Assembly: GCA_036276735.1 (NCBI GenBank) | Contig: DASUOH010000041.1 | Coordinates: forward strand, 24,528 to 88,527 | Length of the DNA stretch: 64,000 bases | Direction of reading: 5' to 3' | Origin: VRUE01 sp036276735 | Lineage (GTDB): Bacteria; Actinomycetota; Thermoleophilia; Solirubrobacterales; 70-9 | Shown here: one piece after another, positions 34,327 through 42,425 of the stretch | Numbering within the stretch: position 1 is the first letter of the stretch | Layout: each line of letters opens with the position of its first letter | Notes under the pieces: generated by a model | Seen by the model: only the letters and a program-made list of their open reading frames with translations | The model's database searches: none | What the model was told of the DNA's origin: nothing | Made by a program: the position numbers and the translations under genes

Positions 34327-35409
34327 CTAACGCCCGAGCCGCAGGCATTTCTGCACGTCGGTCGGCGAGCTCACTTCGCCGAGACACTTCAGATACTGCT
34401 GCTGGCTGACCCCGCCTGAACCGCCGCCGGCGGCGCTGCCGATCCCGTCGATGATTTCGCCCAGGCCTTCGCCTTCCAGCAGTCCGAGCAGTTCGAGCGG
34501 ATTGATCCCGAGCCTCAGGAAGAGGTCGTTGAGCGGTTTGGCGCCCTGGGGCGCCGCGATGTCCTGCTCCTCGTTGACGCCGCTCAGCTTCAGCTCGAAG
34601 TCGATCGAGGCACGCCGCGGGCCGCTTCCCGAGCCTCGTCTCGGTTCTATCTCGAGGACCGCGGAGATCTGCCGGACGATGTCGTCCTCACCGACGTAGA
34701 CCTCGATCCGGGCCTCTTTGACGCCCGCTTCGATCTCATCCCGGGCTGCTTCGACCTCTTTGCGCGCCGGCAGCTCTCCTGCCGCCGCGGTCTGCGCTTT
34801 GCAGGCTGGCTCTTCGGACAGGTCGAGCAAGGCGTCGAGCGCCCCGGAGACGTCGAGGTCGCCGCTGACCTTGGTCGTATCCGTACCCTCGACGTCGGTG
34901 CCATCTCCGCCGCGCAGGTTGTCGATGAAGCGGCTGACCTCTAGCTCGCCGACCGCCTCCTCACAGCGACCCTCGCTGCGCGCTTGGCCCTGCGCGGCCG
35001 GGTTGAGGATCGGCTCGATGAAGCTGTACGTGGTCGGGTCGACTTCGTACTCGGTCCCTTCGTAGTTCACGAAAGCGGTGTTGGGCAAGAGCACGAGGCC
35101 GCCTTCGAAGTCGATCTCCTCGCCACCCGCCGTCCCTTTCGCGGTGGCGTCGAAGTCGAGCTCCGGCAGCTCGCCATCGCCGCCGCCCCGGAACGGTCCG
35201 GAGATCTGGAGATCGAAGTCACCGCCTTCTTTGCCAGGCACGTCGACTGCCAGAGAGAGGTCGAGATTGCCGCTCTCGATCCCTTCCAGGGTCGCGGAGT
35301 CGATCGTCTCGCGCGGCTCTCCCCCACTGCCGCCCCCCTCGCCGCAGGCGCTCAGCGCCAACGCCGCGACCAGGGTCGCGAGAAGGATTGTGAAACGAAG
35401 CGTGCGCAC
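34327..35409 (-). CDS. Lipoprotein, LppX/LprG-like pattern
   Basis: A 360-residue lipoprotein with signal peptide and lipobox LALSAC (Cys at residue about 22). Mature sequence begins GGGSGGEPRETIDSATLEGIESGNLDLSL and is rich in beta strands with charged loops, like the LppX/LprAFG lipid-binding lipoproteins of actinobacteria. A Cys pair near the C-terminus (YLKCLGEV and VQKCLRL) could form a disulphide. The start is GTG at 35409. It ends 50 bp from the start of the exchanger gene downstream. The ligand is unknown. Confidence 0.7.
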   Translation of the reverse strand: MRTLRFTILLATLVAALALSACGEGGGSGGEPRETIDSATLEGIESGNLDLSLAVDVPGKEGGDFDLQISGPFRGGGDGELPELDFDATAKGTAGGEEIDFEGGLVLLPNTAFVNYEGTEYEVDPTTYSFIEPILNPAAQGQARSEGRCEEAVGELEVSRFIDNLRGGDGTDVEGTDTTKVSGDLDVSGALDALLDLSEEPACKAQTAAAGELPARKEVEAARDEIEAGVKEARIEVYVGEDDIVRQISAVLEIEPRRGSGSGPRRASIDFELKLSGVNEEQDIAAPQGAKPLNDLFLRLGINPLELLGLLEGEGLGEIIDGIGSAAGGGSGGVSQQQYLKCLGEVSSPTDVQKCLRLGR

Positions 35410-35440
35410 TCGACCGGATCGTAGACCCTCGCGCGAGTCT

Positions 35441-35665
35441 CTATGGCGCCCGCTCGATTTGCGGCGGCGTGCTCTCGGTGAGGTTGACGAGAAGCGGCAG
35501 CAGGAAGGCGCCCAAAAAGACGAGCCCGATGCCGAGGGCCACCAGTCGATTCGAGCCGGCGAGGTGACCGAGAATCCCGACCGCGAAGCCGGCCGCGACC
35601 AGCCCGACGTAGGGCACGCCGCTATCGGGCAGCAGGGCAACGATGGGAAGCGCGAGGTCGAGCAC
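35441..35665 (-). CDS. Small membrane protein
   Basis: A 74-residue protein with two hydrophobic segments (VPYVGLVAAGFAVGILGHLAG, residues about 17-37, and ALGIGLVFLGAFLLPLLVNL, residues about 43-62) and a short polar tail. GTG start at 35665, 25 bp from the divergent AAA+ ATPase. The function is unknown. Confidence 0.55.
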   Translation of the reverse strand: MLDLALPIVALLPDSGVPYVGLVAAGFAVGILGHLAGSNRLVALGIGLVFLGAFLLPLLVNLTESTPPQIERAP

Positions 35666-35689
35666 CGGTGCGGATTATCATCGCCGCTT

Positions 35690-36548
<859 letters not shown>

Positions 36549-36577
<29 letters not shown>

Positions 36578-37955
36578 GACGGGCCCGCCCGGGCTCGCCG
36601 CCAAGCTGCTCGCCTTCTGCGAGGAGCTCCGCAGCGAGGGGGTCGCGGTCGGGACCTCGGAGATTCTCGACGCCTTCGCAGCGCTCGAGCAGGTTCCCTG
36701 GAGCTCGCAGGACGACTTCCGCGAGGCGTTGGCGGCGACGATCGCCAAGTCGCAGGAGGACCGCCGCCTATTCGAACTGCTCTTCGAGCGCTGGTTCTTC
36801 CGCGCCACCGAGGCGGAGGCGGTCGAGCGCGGCATCGGTGAGCGAGGCGAGGGCGGCGAGGGGGCCGAGCGGCTCGACATCGAGCAGCTGCGCGATCAGA
36901 TCCGCGATGCGATCGTCGAGGGCAACGACGGTGAGATGCGCGACCTGGCTCGCCTGGCGATCGCCGCATTCGGTCGCGATGGCGAGGGCTCCGGCGTGGT
37001 CGGCGTCGACGTGCAGCGCATCCGTCGCACCCTCGGCCTATCGACCGGCCAGCAGCAGGGCGAGGCGGCGCCAGGCGAGCGGCCGCCGATCGACCGCGAG
37101 GGGCTGAACCGCTTCGAGCGCCACCTGCGGCGCGAGCTGGAACGCGACCTGATCGAGCGCACCGAGACGCTGCCGCCGTCCCGGCCGTTGGCCGAGCTCG
37201 ACCGCGCCCTGCCGACCAGCCCGACCCAGGACCTGGCGGCCGTCCACCGCGCGGTCTCCCAGATGAAGCGACGGCTGGCGACGCTTGGCCACGAGCAGCG
37301 CGGACGCCGCAAGGGACGGACGGTCGACGTGCGGCGGACGATGCGGGCCTCGCTGGAGACCGGCGGCGTGCCGCTACGCCTCCGCTACCGGCCGAAGCGC
37401 CCGCGACGACCGGAGATCTACGTGCTCTGCGACGTCTCCACCTCCGTCACCTCGGCGAGCGTCTTCTTCCTCTCGGTCCTCCACGCCCTGCACGACTCCT
37501 TTCGAAAACTGCGCAGCTTCGTCTTCATCGAGCGAATCTCCGAGGTGACCGAGGTCTTCGAGCACGAGCGCGACTTCCGTGAGATCGCCCGGCGGATCTC
37601 CAGCGAAGGCGGCGTCGCCGACGTCTCCGGCTACACCGACTACGGGCGCGTCTGGCTCGAGTTCCTAGCCGAGATCTCCGACGACCTCGACCCGCGCTCC
37701 ACCGTGATCGTGCTGGGCGACGCCCGCACCAACGGCCGTGAGCCCCACGCCGAGGTCTTTGCCCAGATCGCCGAGCGCGCCGGCCGCCTCTTCTGGCTCA
37801 ACCCCGAGCCGAAGCTCTACTGGAACTACGGCGACTCGGTGATGGCCGCCTACGAGCGCCACTGCGACGGCGCCTTCGAGTGCTGGACCACCCGCCACCT
37901 GGAGAACTTCGTCAACGTCGTCGCCGGTGGCGTGCCGGCGGGAGACTCCAGCTAG
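36549..37955 (+). CDS. VWA-domain protein, CoxE-like
   Basis: A 468-residue protein. The C-terminal part (residues about 285-465) is a CoxE-like von Willebrand A domain with VLCDVSTSVTSAS (MIDAS DxSxS-like, residues about 294-306), SGYTDYGRVW and VIVLGDARTN. The N-terminal part is helical and Arg/Glu-rich. It would bind a metal ion and act with the MoxR ATPase. Start TTG at 36549, overlapping moxR by 29 bp, so its translation is probably coupled. It overlaps the small minus gene by 4 bp at the 3' end. Confidence 0.85.
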
Positions 37956-38167
37956 ACCGAGGGCGTCTCGCCGCCTCGCTCCTGGCGTCGCCACTCACGG
38001 TCGTTGAGCACGGTGAGCAGGACAAAGCTGCCGAAGAACGCAATGCCTGGAACGACATAGTCCCCGACGGCGGAGTTGTGGAAGAGGAAGCCACCGACCA
38101 CCAGGACGCACACCGCCGAGGCAAGAGACAGATAGAGGTTGCGCCTGATCACCGGCGTAATAGTCAT
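37952..38167 (-). CDS. Small two-TM membrane protein
   Basis: A 71-residue protein starting MTITPVIRRNLYLSLASAVCVLVVGGFLFHNSAVGDYVVPGIAFFGSFVLLTVLND. Two hydrophobic helices (residues about 11-29 and 35-53) and a short charged tail (REWRRQERGGE) are visible. It converges with the VWA gene by 4 bp. The function is unknown. Confidence 0.55.
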   Translation of the reverse strand: MTITPVIRRNLYLSLASAVCVLVVGGFLFHNSAVGDYVVPGIAFFGSFVLLTVLNDREWRRQERGGETPSV

Positions 38168-38192
38168 CTCACCACCAGATCATAGAGCAGAC

Positions 38193-38247
38193 AGAAGCAT
38201 CCGACGAGGCCGCCCTGGAAGGTGGTAGGCAGGGCGCCGATGCTTCT
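38193..38247. terminator. Hairpin after the TauE-Rrf2 operon
   Basis: AGAAGCATC (38193-38201) and GATGCTTCT (38239-38247) are perfect 9-bp arms, extended inward by GGC(C)GCCCT and AGGGCGCC with one bulge. It is 75 bp past the Rrf2 stop (38321) on the minus strand, so it probably ends the operon. Confidence 0.6.
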
Positions 38248-38256
38248 CGACGCGGG

Positions 38257-38266
38257 CACACGTGTG
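38257..38266. promoter_or_regulatory. Perfect 10-bp palindrome CACACGTGTG
   Basis: CACACGTGTG lies in the 153-bp gap 38168-38320, 90 bp upstream of the small membrane gene (minus). It may be an operator for it or merely part of the intergenic region. No other feature was seen in this gap apart from the hairpin at 38193. Confidence 0.3.
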
Positions 38267-38320
38267 GTGCGCACATTTCAAATCTTCTGAGGCGGCTTCG
38301 CGCCGAAAGAGTGACGGGCG

Positions 38321-38776
38321 CTAGCGCGCCGCCCAGGCGTCGGGCTGGGAGACGAGGTTCTCGACGATCGCCGGAAGGTGGTCAGAGACGAGATCGGCGA
38401 GCGTGACGTGCTCGAGGACGGCGCGCAGGTTCGCCCGGACGGCGATCCAGACCTCCTGCAGGTGCTCGGCGTGGCCGCGGTACTCGATCGACTCCGGCGG
38501 GGAGGACTGGACGTGGGCGATCGGGCCCTCGACCGCCCGCACCACGTCGGCGATCGTGATCTCCTCGGCCGGCTTGGCCAGCCAGTAGCCGCCCTTGGCG
38601 CCGCGGCGGGCGCGGACGATGCCGGCGTGCTTCAACTCCAGCAGGATGTGCTCCAGGAACTGAAGGGGGATGTCCTGCGCATCGGCCAACCGCTCGCCCT
38701 TGATCGGCCCCTCCTCCGCAGCGGCTAGCTCCGCCGCGGCCCTCACGGCGTAATCGGCCTTGGCGGAAACGCGCAT
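38321..38776 (-). CDS. Rrf2 family transcriptional regulator
   Basis: A 151-residue Rrf2 regulator with MRVSAKADYAVRAAAELAA (winged helix start) and IPLQFLEHILLELKHAGIVRARRGAKGGYWLAKPAEEITIADVVRAVEGP. It has no cysteine at all, so it cannot hold an iron-sulfur cluster; it resembles CymR-like members rather than IscR. It follows the TauE-like gene 29 bp downstream in one operon, and a palindromic site between tauE and the ABC importer is its likely operator. Confidence 0.85.
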   Translation of the reverse strand: MRVSAKADYAVRAAAELAAAEEGPIKGERLADAQDIPLQFLEHILLELKHAGIVRARRGAKGGYWLAKPAEEITIADVVRAVEGPIAHVQSSPPESIEYRGHAEHLQEVWIAVRANLRAVLEHVTLADLVSDHLPAIVENLVSQPDAWAAR

Positions 38777-38805
38777 GCCGCAAGCGTATCTACCGGCGGG
38801 TGGCG

Positions 38806-39753
38806 CTAGCCGATCGTCTCGGGCGCCAGCTCGGCGGAGCGGTCGTGCGGAGGTCCCTCGGCTTCCATCGTCTCCCGTTCGGCGCGGCGGCTGGCCCACC
38901 AGCGCGGGAACCAGATCAGGAGCAGCAGGCCGATGCCGGCGACGGCGGCGGCGATCGGCCAGACAAGCGGATCGCCCTTCTGGACGGTGACGATGCCCGA
39001 CGCAACCAGGACTACTCCAAGCGCCGTCCGCAGGAAGCCGACCGGAGCGCGGTTCGCGAAGTGGGCGCCGACGACGACGCCCGGCACCGACCCCAGCAGG
39101 ATGTTGCCGGCGAGCAGGAAGTCGACGTTGCCCCCGACCCAGTGCGCGATGCCAGCCGCCCAGAGCAGCACCGCCGCGTGGAACACGTCGGTCCCGACCA
39201 CCTTCTTCGGAGCCAGCCGGAAGACCGCGATCAACAGAATCGCGATCACGGTTCCCGAGCCGGCCGAGGTGATGCCGATCACGAACCCAGTGGCGAGGCC
39301 GATCGCCACCGCGGCGATCTTGTGGCGGCGCTTGATCTCGAAGTCGTCGCGCTCCTCGACGAGGTCGCTGAGGATCAGCGCCCGCGCCAGCGTGATCAGC
39401 CCCACCATCAGGAGCGTGCCGCCGAGCAGCGCGTAGACCAGCGAGTCGAGCCGCTCTTCGCCGACCTGGCTTTGCAGGATCGAGATCGCCCAGACGCCCG
39501 CGACCGACGCGGGGACGCTGCCGGCTGCAAGCCAGAAGGAGAGGCCCAGGTTGACCGTCCCCATGCGCAGGTGGCGCCAGCCGCCGACCGTCTTGGTGAC
39601 GGCGGCGTAGAAGATGTCGGTGCCGATCGCAGTGACCGGCTTGACGCCGAAGAGCAGGATCAGCAGCGGCGTCATCAGCGTGCCGCCGCCCATGCCGGTC
39701 ATGCCGACCATTGCTCCGATGCCGAAGCCGAAGATGATGATTGCCGGGTCCAC
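38806..39753 (-). CDS. TauE/SafE family transporter
   Basis: A 315-residue membrane protein with about eight TM segments and the internal repeats typical of the sulfite/organosulfonate exporter family (GFGIGAMVGMTGMGGGTLMTPLLI near the N-terminus, and GLATGFVIGITSAGSGTVIAI near residue 155). The C-terminal 30 residues are an acidic cytosolic tail. Start GTG at 39753. With a CymR-like Rrf2 behind it, it probably exports a sulfur compound under sulfur control; this is inference. Confidence 0.85.
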   Translation of the reverse strand: MDPAIIIFGFGIGAMVGMTGMGGGTLMTPLLILLFGVKPVTAIGTDIFYAAVTKTVGGWRHLRMGTVNLGLSFWLAAGSVPASVAGVWAISILQSQVGEERLDSLVYALLGGTLLMVGLITLARALILSDLVEERDDFEIKRRHKIAAVAIGLATGFVIGITSAGSGTVIAILLIAVFRLAPKKVVGTDVFHAAVLLWAAGIAHWVGGNVDFLLAGNILLGSVPGVVVGAHFANRAPVGFLRTALGVVLVASGIVTVQKGDPLVWPIAAAVAGIGLLLLIWFPRWWASRRAERETMEAEGPPHDRSAELAPETIG

Positions 39754-39785
39754 TTATGATTCCGCGCGGGCGCTTATTCGACTTT

Positions 39786-39804
39786 CCTGACCCCTTTAGT
39801 CAGG
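39786..39804. promoter_or_regulatory. Candidate Rrf2 operator in divergent region
   Basis: CCTGAC-CCCTTTA-GTCAGG is a perfect interrupted palindrome in the 77-bp gap (39754-39830) between the divergent tauE and ABC-transporter genes. It is well placed to control both promoters. A second small palindrome, ACCAC-T-GTGGT, covers 39825-39835. That Rrf2 binds here is inference. Confidence 0.45.
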
Positions 39805-39830
39805 TGCGCGAAGTGCGCCAGGATACCACT

Positions 39831-40652
39831 GTGGTCCGCACGGAAGCAAGGGATTTCGCCGCCGGCCGCGGATCGCCTCCAAGCCAGCAGGAAGCCACTG
39901 CGAGCGTCGAGATCCGCGGCCTGGAGCATCGCTACGGCGAGTTGACGACGATCCGCGAGCTCGACCTCAGCGTCGCCAGTGGAAGCGTGCTCGGTCTCGT
40001 CGGTCCTTCCGGATGCGGCAAGTCGACGCTGCTGGAGCTTCTCTGCGGACTACAGGAGCCGGTCGCGGGCGAAATCGAGGTGCGTGGCGGCGGAAACGCC
40101 GCGGCTCGGCTGGCCAGCTGCGCCTTCATGCCGCAGCGCGACGTCCTCCTCCCCTGGCTGAGCGCCCTCGACAACGCCGCCCTGGCACCGCGCAACCGCG
40201 GCGCCGGCCGGCGGCGGGCCCGTGCCGAGGCGGCCGAGCTGTTCGAGCGCTTCGGCCTGGCCGGGTTCGAGCGCGCCCTGCCCAGGGAGCTTTCGGGGGG
40301 AATGCGGCAGCGCGTCGCGTTCCTGCGCACGCTCCTCTCCGGCAAGCCCGTCCTTGCACTCGACGAGCCCTTCGCCTCGCTCGACGCGATCACCCGCGCC
40401 GAGATGCAGGCGTGGCTGGCCCGCGCTCTCGAGGACGACCCGCACACGGTCGTCATGGTCACCCACGACGTCGAGGAGGCCCTCTACCTCTCCGACCGAG
40501 TCCTCGTCCTCTCGGCGCGGCCGGCGCGTGTGATCGACGAGATCGCTGTGCCTGCGCCCCGCGCCCCCGGCCGCGACGCCACGGTCACCGACCCGGAGTT
40601 CGTGGCGCTGCGCGAGCGGGCGATGGCGGCCCTGCGCGAGGGGATGCGATGA
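39831..40652 (+). CDS. ABC transporter ATP-binding protein, NitT/TauT-type
   Basis: A 273-residue ATPase. Walker A is LVGPSGCGKSTLLELL, the Q-loop is FMPQRDVLLPWLSALDNA, the signature is LSGGMRQRVAFLRTLL, Walker B is PVLALDEPFASLD, and the H-loop is MVTHDVEEALYLSDRV. This is the nitrate/sulfonate/taurine-type subfamily also used by thiamine-precursor (HMP) importers. GTG at 39831 follows AGGA with 7-nt spacing; a longer frame from 39756 would leave no promoter space. It overlaps the permease by 4 bp. Confidence 0.9.
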   Translation: MVRTEARDFAAGRGSPPSQQEATASVEIRGLEHRYGELTTIRELDLSVASGSVLGLVGPSGCGKSTLLELLCGLQEPVAGEIEVRGGGNAAARLASCAFMPQRDVLLPWLSALDNAALAPRNRGAGRRRARAEAAELFERFGLAGFERALPRELSGGMRQRVAFLRTLLSGKPVLALDEPFASLDAITRAEMQAWLARALEDDPHTVVMVTHDVEEALYLSDRVLVLSARPARVIDEIAVPAPRAPGRDATVTDPEFVALRERAMAALREGMR

Positions 40653-41413
40653 CGCGCTGGCTCCTACCGGCGGCGGTTCTGACGACGCTCGTCGCGGCCT
40701 GGCAGGTCGCCGCCTCGACCGGTGCGATCGCCGATGCACTTGCAATCGAGCCGTTTCTCTTTCCGTCGCCAGCGGAAATCGCCTCGTCGATGTGGGAGGA
40801 CCGCTCGCTGCTCGCAGAGAACGCCTTGGTCACGCTGAAAGTTGTGCTGCTCGGATTCCTGTGCGCCGCGACCGTCGGGTTGGCGTTCGCCGCTGCGCTG
40901 CACCTGTCGAACACCCTGCGGCACGCTTTCTATCCGCTCCTGATCGCTTCGCAGACGATCCCCATCGTGGTCGTCGCGCCGATTCTGATGATTTGGTTCG
41001 GCTTCGGGATCGGCCCCAAGCTCGCGATCGTCGCGCTGATCTGCTTCTTTCCGATCACCGTGAACACGATCGACGGACTGCGCTCGGTCGATCCGGAGTC
41101 AATCAAGACGATGCGCACGCTCGACGCCTCGCGGAGGCAGATCTTCCACCGGGTCGAGATGCCCACCGCCCTCCCCTTCTTCTTCAGCGGCGCGAGGATC
41201 GCAATCGCGGTCGCCGTCATCGCCACCGTCTTCGCCGAGTGGGCAAGTTCGGACGCCAGCGCGGCGGCAGGATTGGGCGATCTGATCTTCGAGGACCTGG
41301 CTCGACTGGAAACCGCACGGATCTTCGCGGCGACGGTAATTCTCTCGGCGATCGCCATCGTGCTCTTCGGCCTGATCGCACTCGCGGAGCGCCGCGTCGT
41401 CCGTTGGCGATAG
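40649..41413 (+). CDS. ABC transporter permease, NitT/TauT-type
   Basis: A 254-residue inner-membrane permease with about six TM helices and the EAA-like loop PESIKTMRTLDASRRQIFHRVEMPTALPFFFSG (residues about 150-182). It overlaps the ATPase gene by an ATGA and is followed by the substrate-binding lipoprotein. It carries the importer's channel. Confidence 0.9.
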   Translation: MTRWLLPAAVLTTLVAAWQVAASTGAIADALAIEPFLFPSPAEIASSMWEDRSLLAENALVTLKVVLLGFLCAATVGLAFAAALHLSNTLRHAFYPLLIASQTIPIVVVAPILMIWFGFGIGPKLAIVALICFFPITVNTIDGLRSVDPESIKTMRTLDASRRQIFHRVEMPTALPFFFSGARIAIAVAVIATVFAEWASSDASAAAGLGDLIFEDLARLETARIFAATVILSAIAIVLFGLIALAERRVVRWR

Positions 41414-41423
41414 AAACCCCGGC

Positions 41424-42425
41424 ATGAACGTGCGCTCGCTTCGCCCCGCAGCCGTGCTGGCCGCTCTGCTCGCCGCCGTCCTCCTCGCCGCCTGCGGCGA
41501 GAAGAGCGAGGACGCGGCCGGGCAGCCGCAGCCCTTCACCCTGACGCTCGACTTCTACCCGAACCCCGATCACGCCGGGATCTATATGGCCGAGCAGCTC
41601 GGCTACTTCCGAGAGGCCGGTATCGACGTTTCGATCCAGACGCCCTCCGATCCGGCGGCGCCGATCAAGCAGGTGGCCGCAGGCCAGACCGACCTGGCGA
41701 TCTCCTACGAGCCCGAGGTCGTCCTCGCCGCCGAGCAGGGGCTCGACGTGCTCGCCGTCGGCGCCCTCGTCGACCGCCCGCTGACCTCGCTGATCTGGCT
41801 GAAGGAGTCGAGGATCGGCGGCATCGCCGACCTGCGCGGAAAGACGATCGCCACCGCCGGCATCCCCTATCAGGACGCCTACCTGGAAACGATCCTGGCG
41901 CGGGCCAGGTTGGCGCCATCGGACGTGAAGACCGTCAATGTCGGCTACGGGCTGCTGCCGGCGCTGGTCGGCGGTCGCGCCGAGGCGATGCTCGGCGGCT
42001 TCCGCAACGTCGAGGGCGTCGACCTGCGGCTGCGGGGCAAATCGCCGATCGTCACCCCGGTCGACCAGCTCGGCGTGCCGAGCTACGACGAGCTCGTGCT
42101 TGTCGCAAATCGCGGCGCGCTCGACGATGACTCCGAGACGCTCCGCGTGTTCCTCGCGGCCTTGGCGCGGGGCACCGCGGCGGCGGTCGAACGGCCGAAC
42201 GAGGCGACGAAAGCGTTGCTGGACGCCAATCCCGACCTCGACCCCGAACTGACGAAAGCCGAGGTCGAGGCGACCCTGCCGCTGCTCTCGCGGACCGGTC
42301 GTATGGACCCCGCCGCGTGGAGCCGCTTCGTCGCCTGGATGCGCGACAACGGCCAGATCTCAGGCGAGCCGTCGCCTGCCGAGCTGCTCTCCAACGAGTA
42401 CCTACCGGGCCGCATTCCCGAGTAG
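41424..42425 (+). CDS. ThiY-like substrate-binding lipoprotein (NMT1/THI5 family)
   Basis: A 333-residue lipoprotein with lipobox LLAAC (residue about 23). Mature sequence has FTLTLDFYPNPDHAGIYMAEQLGYFREAGIDVSI, the ThiY/NMT1 opening used by importers of thiamine pyrimidine precursors, and IKQVAAGQTDLAISYEPEVVLAAEQGLDVLAVGALV. The pattern LDFYPNPDHAGIY favours HMP/formyl-aminopyrimidine over taurine. No TPP riboswitch was seen upstream. Its 3' end overlaps the GGDEF-EAL gene by 24 bp. Confidence 0.85.
   Translation: MNVRSLRPAAVLAALLAAVLLAACGEKSEDAAGQPQPFTLTLDFYPNPDHAGIYMAEQLGYFREAGIDVSIQTPSDPAAPIKQVAAGQTDLAISYEPEVVLAAEQGLDVLAVGALVDRPLTSLIWLKESRIGGIADLRGKTIATAGIPYQDAYLETILARARLAPSDVKTVNVGYGLLPALVGGRAEAMLGGFRNVEGVDLRLRGKSPIVTPVDQLGVPSYDELVLVANRGALDDDSETLRVFLAALARGTAAAVERPNEATKALLDANPDLDPELTKAEVEATLPLLSRTGRMDPAAWSRFVAWMRDNGQISGEPSPAELLSNEYLPGRIPE

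Noticed and set aside
39741..39830. Possible TPP riboswitch upstream of the ThiY-type importer
   Set aside because: The invariant CUGAGA is absent and the similarity to the GGAUAAUxCCAGCGxAGGGA half is superficial; the region instead holds short palindromes.
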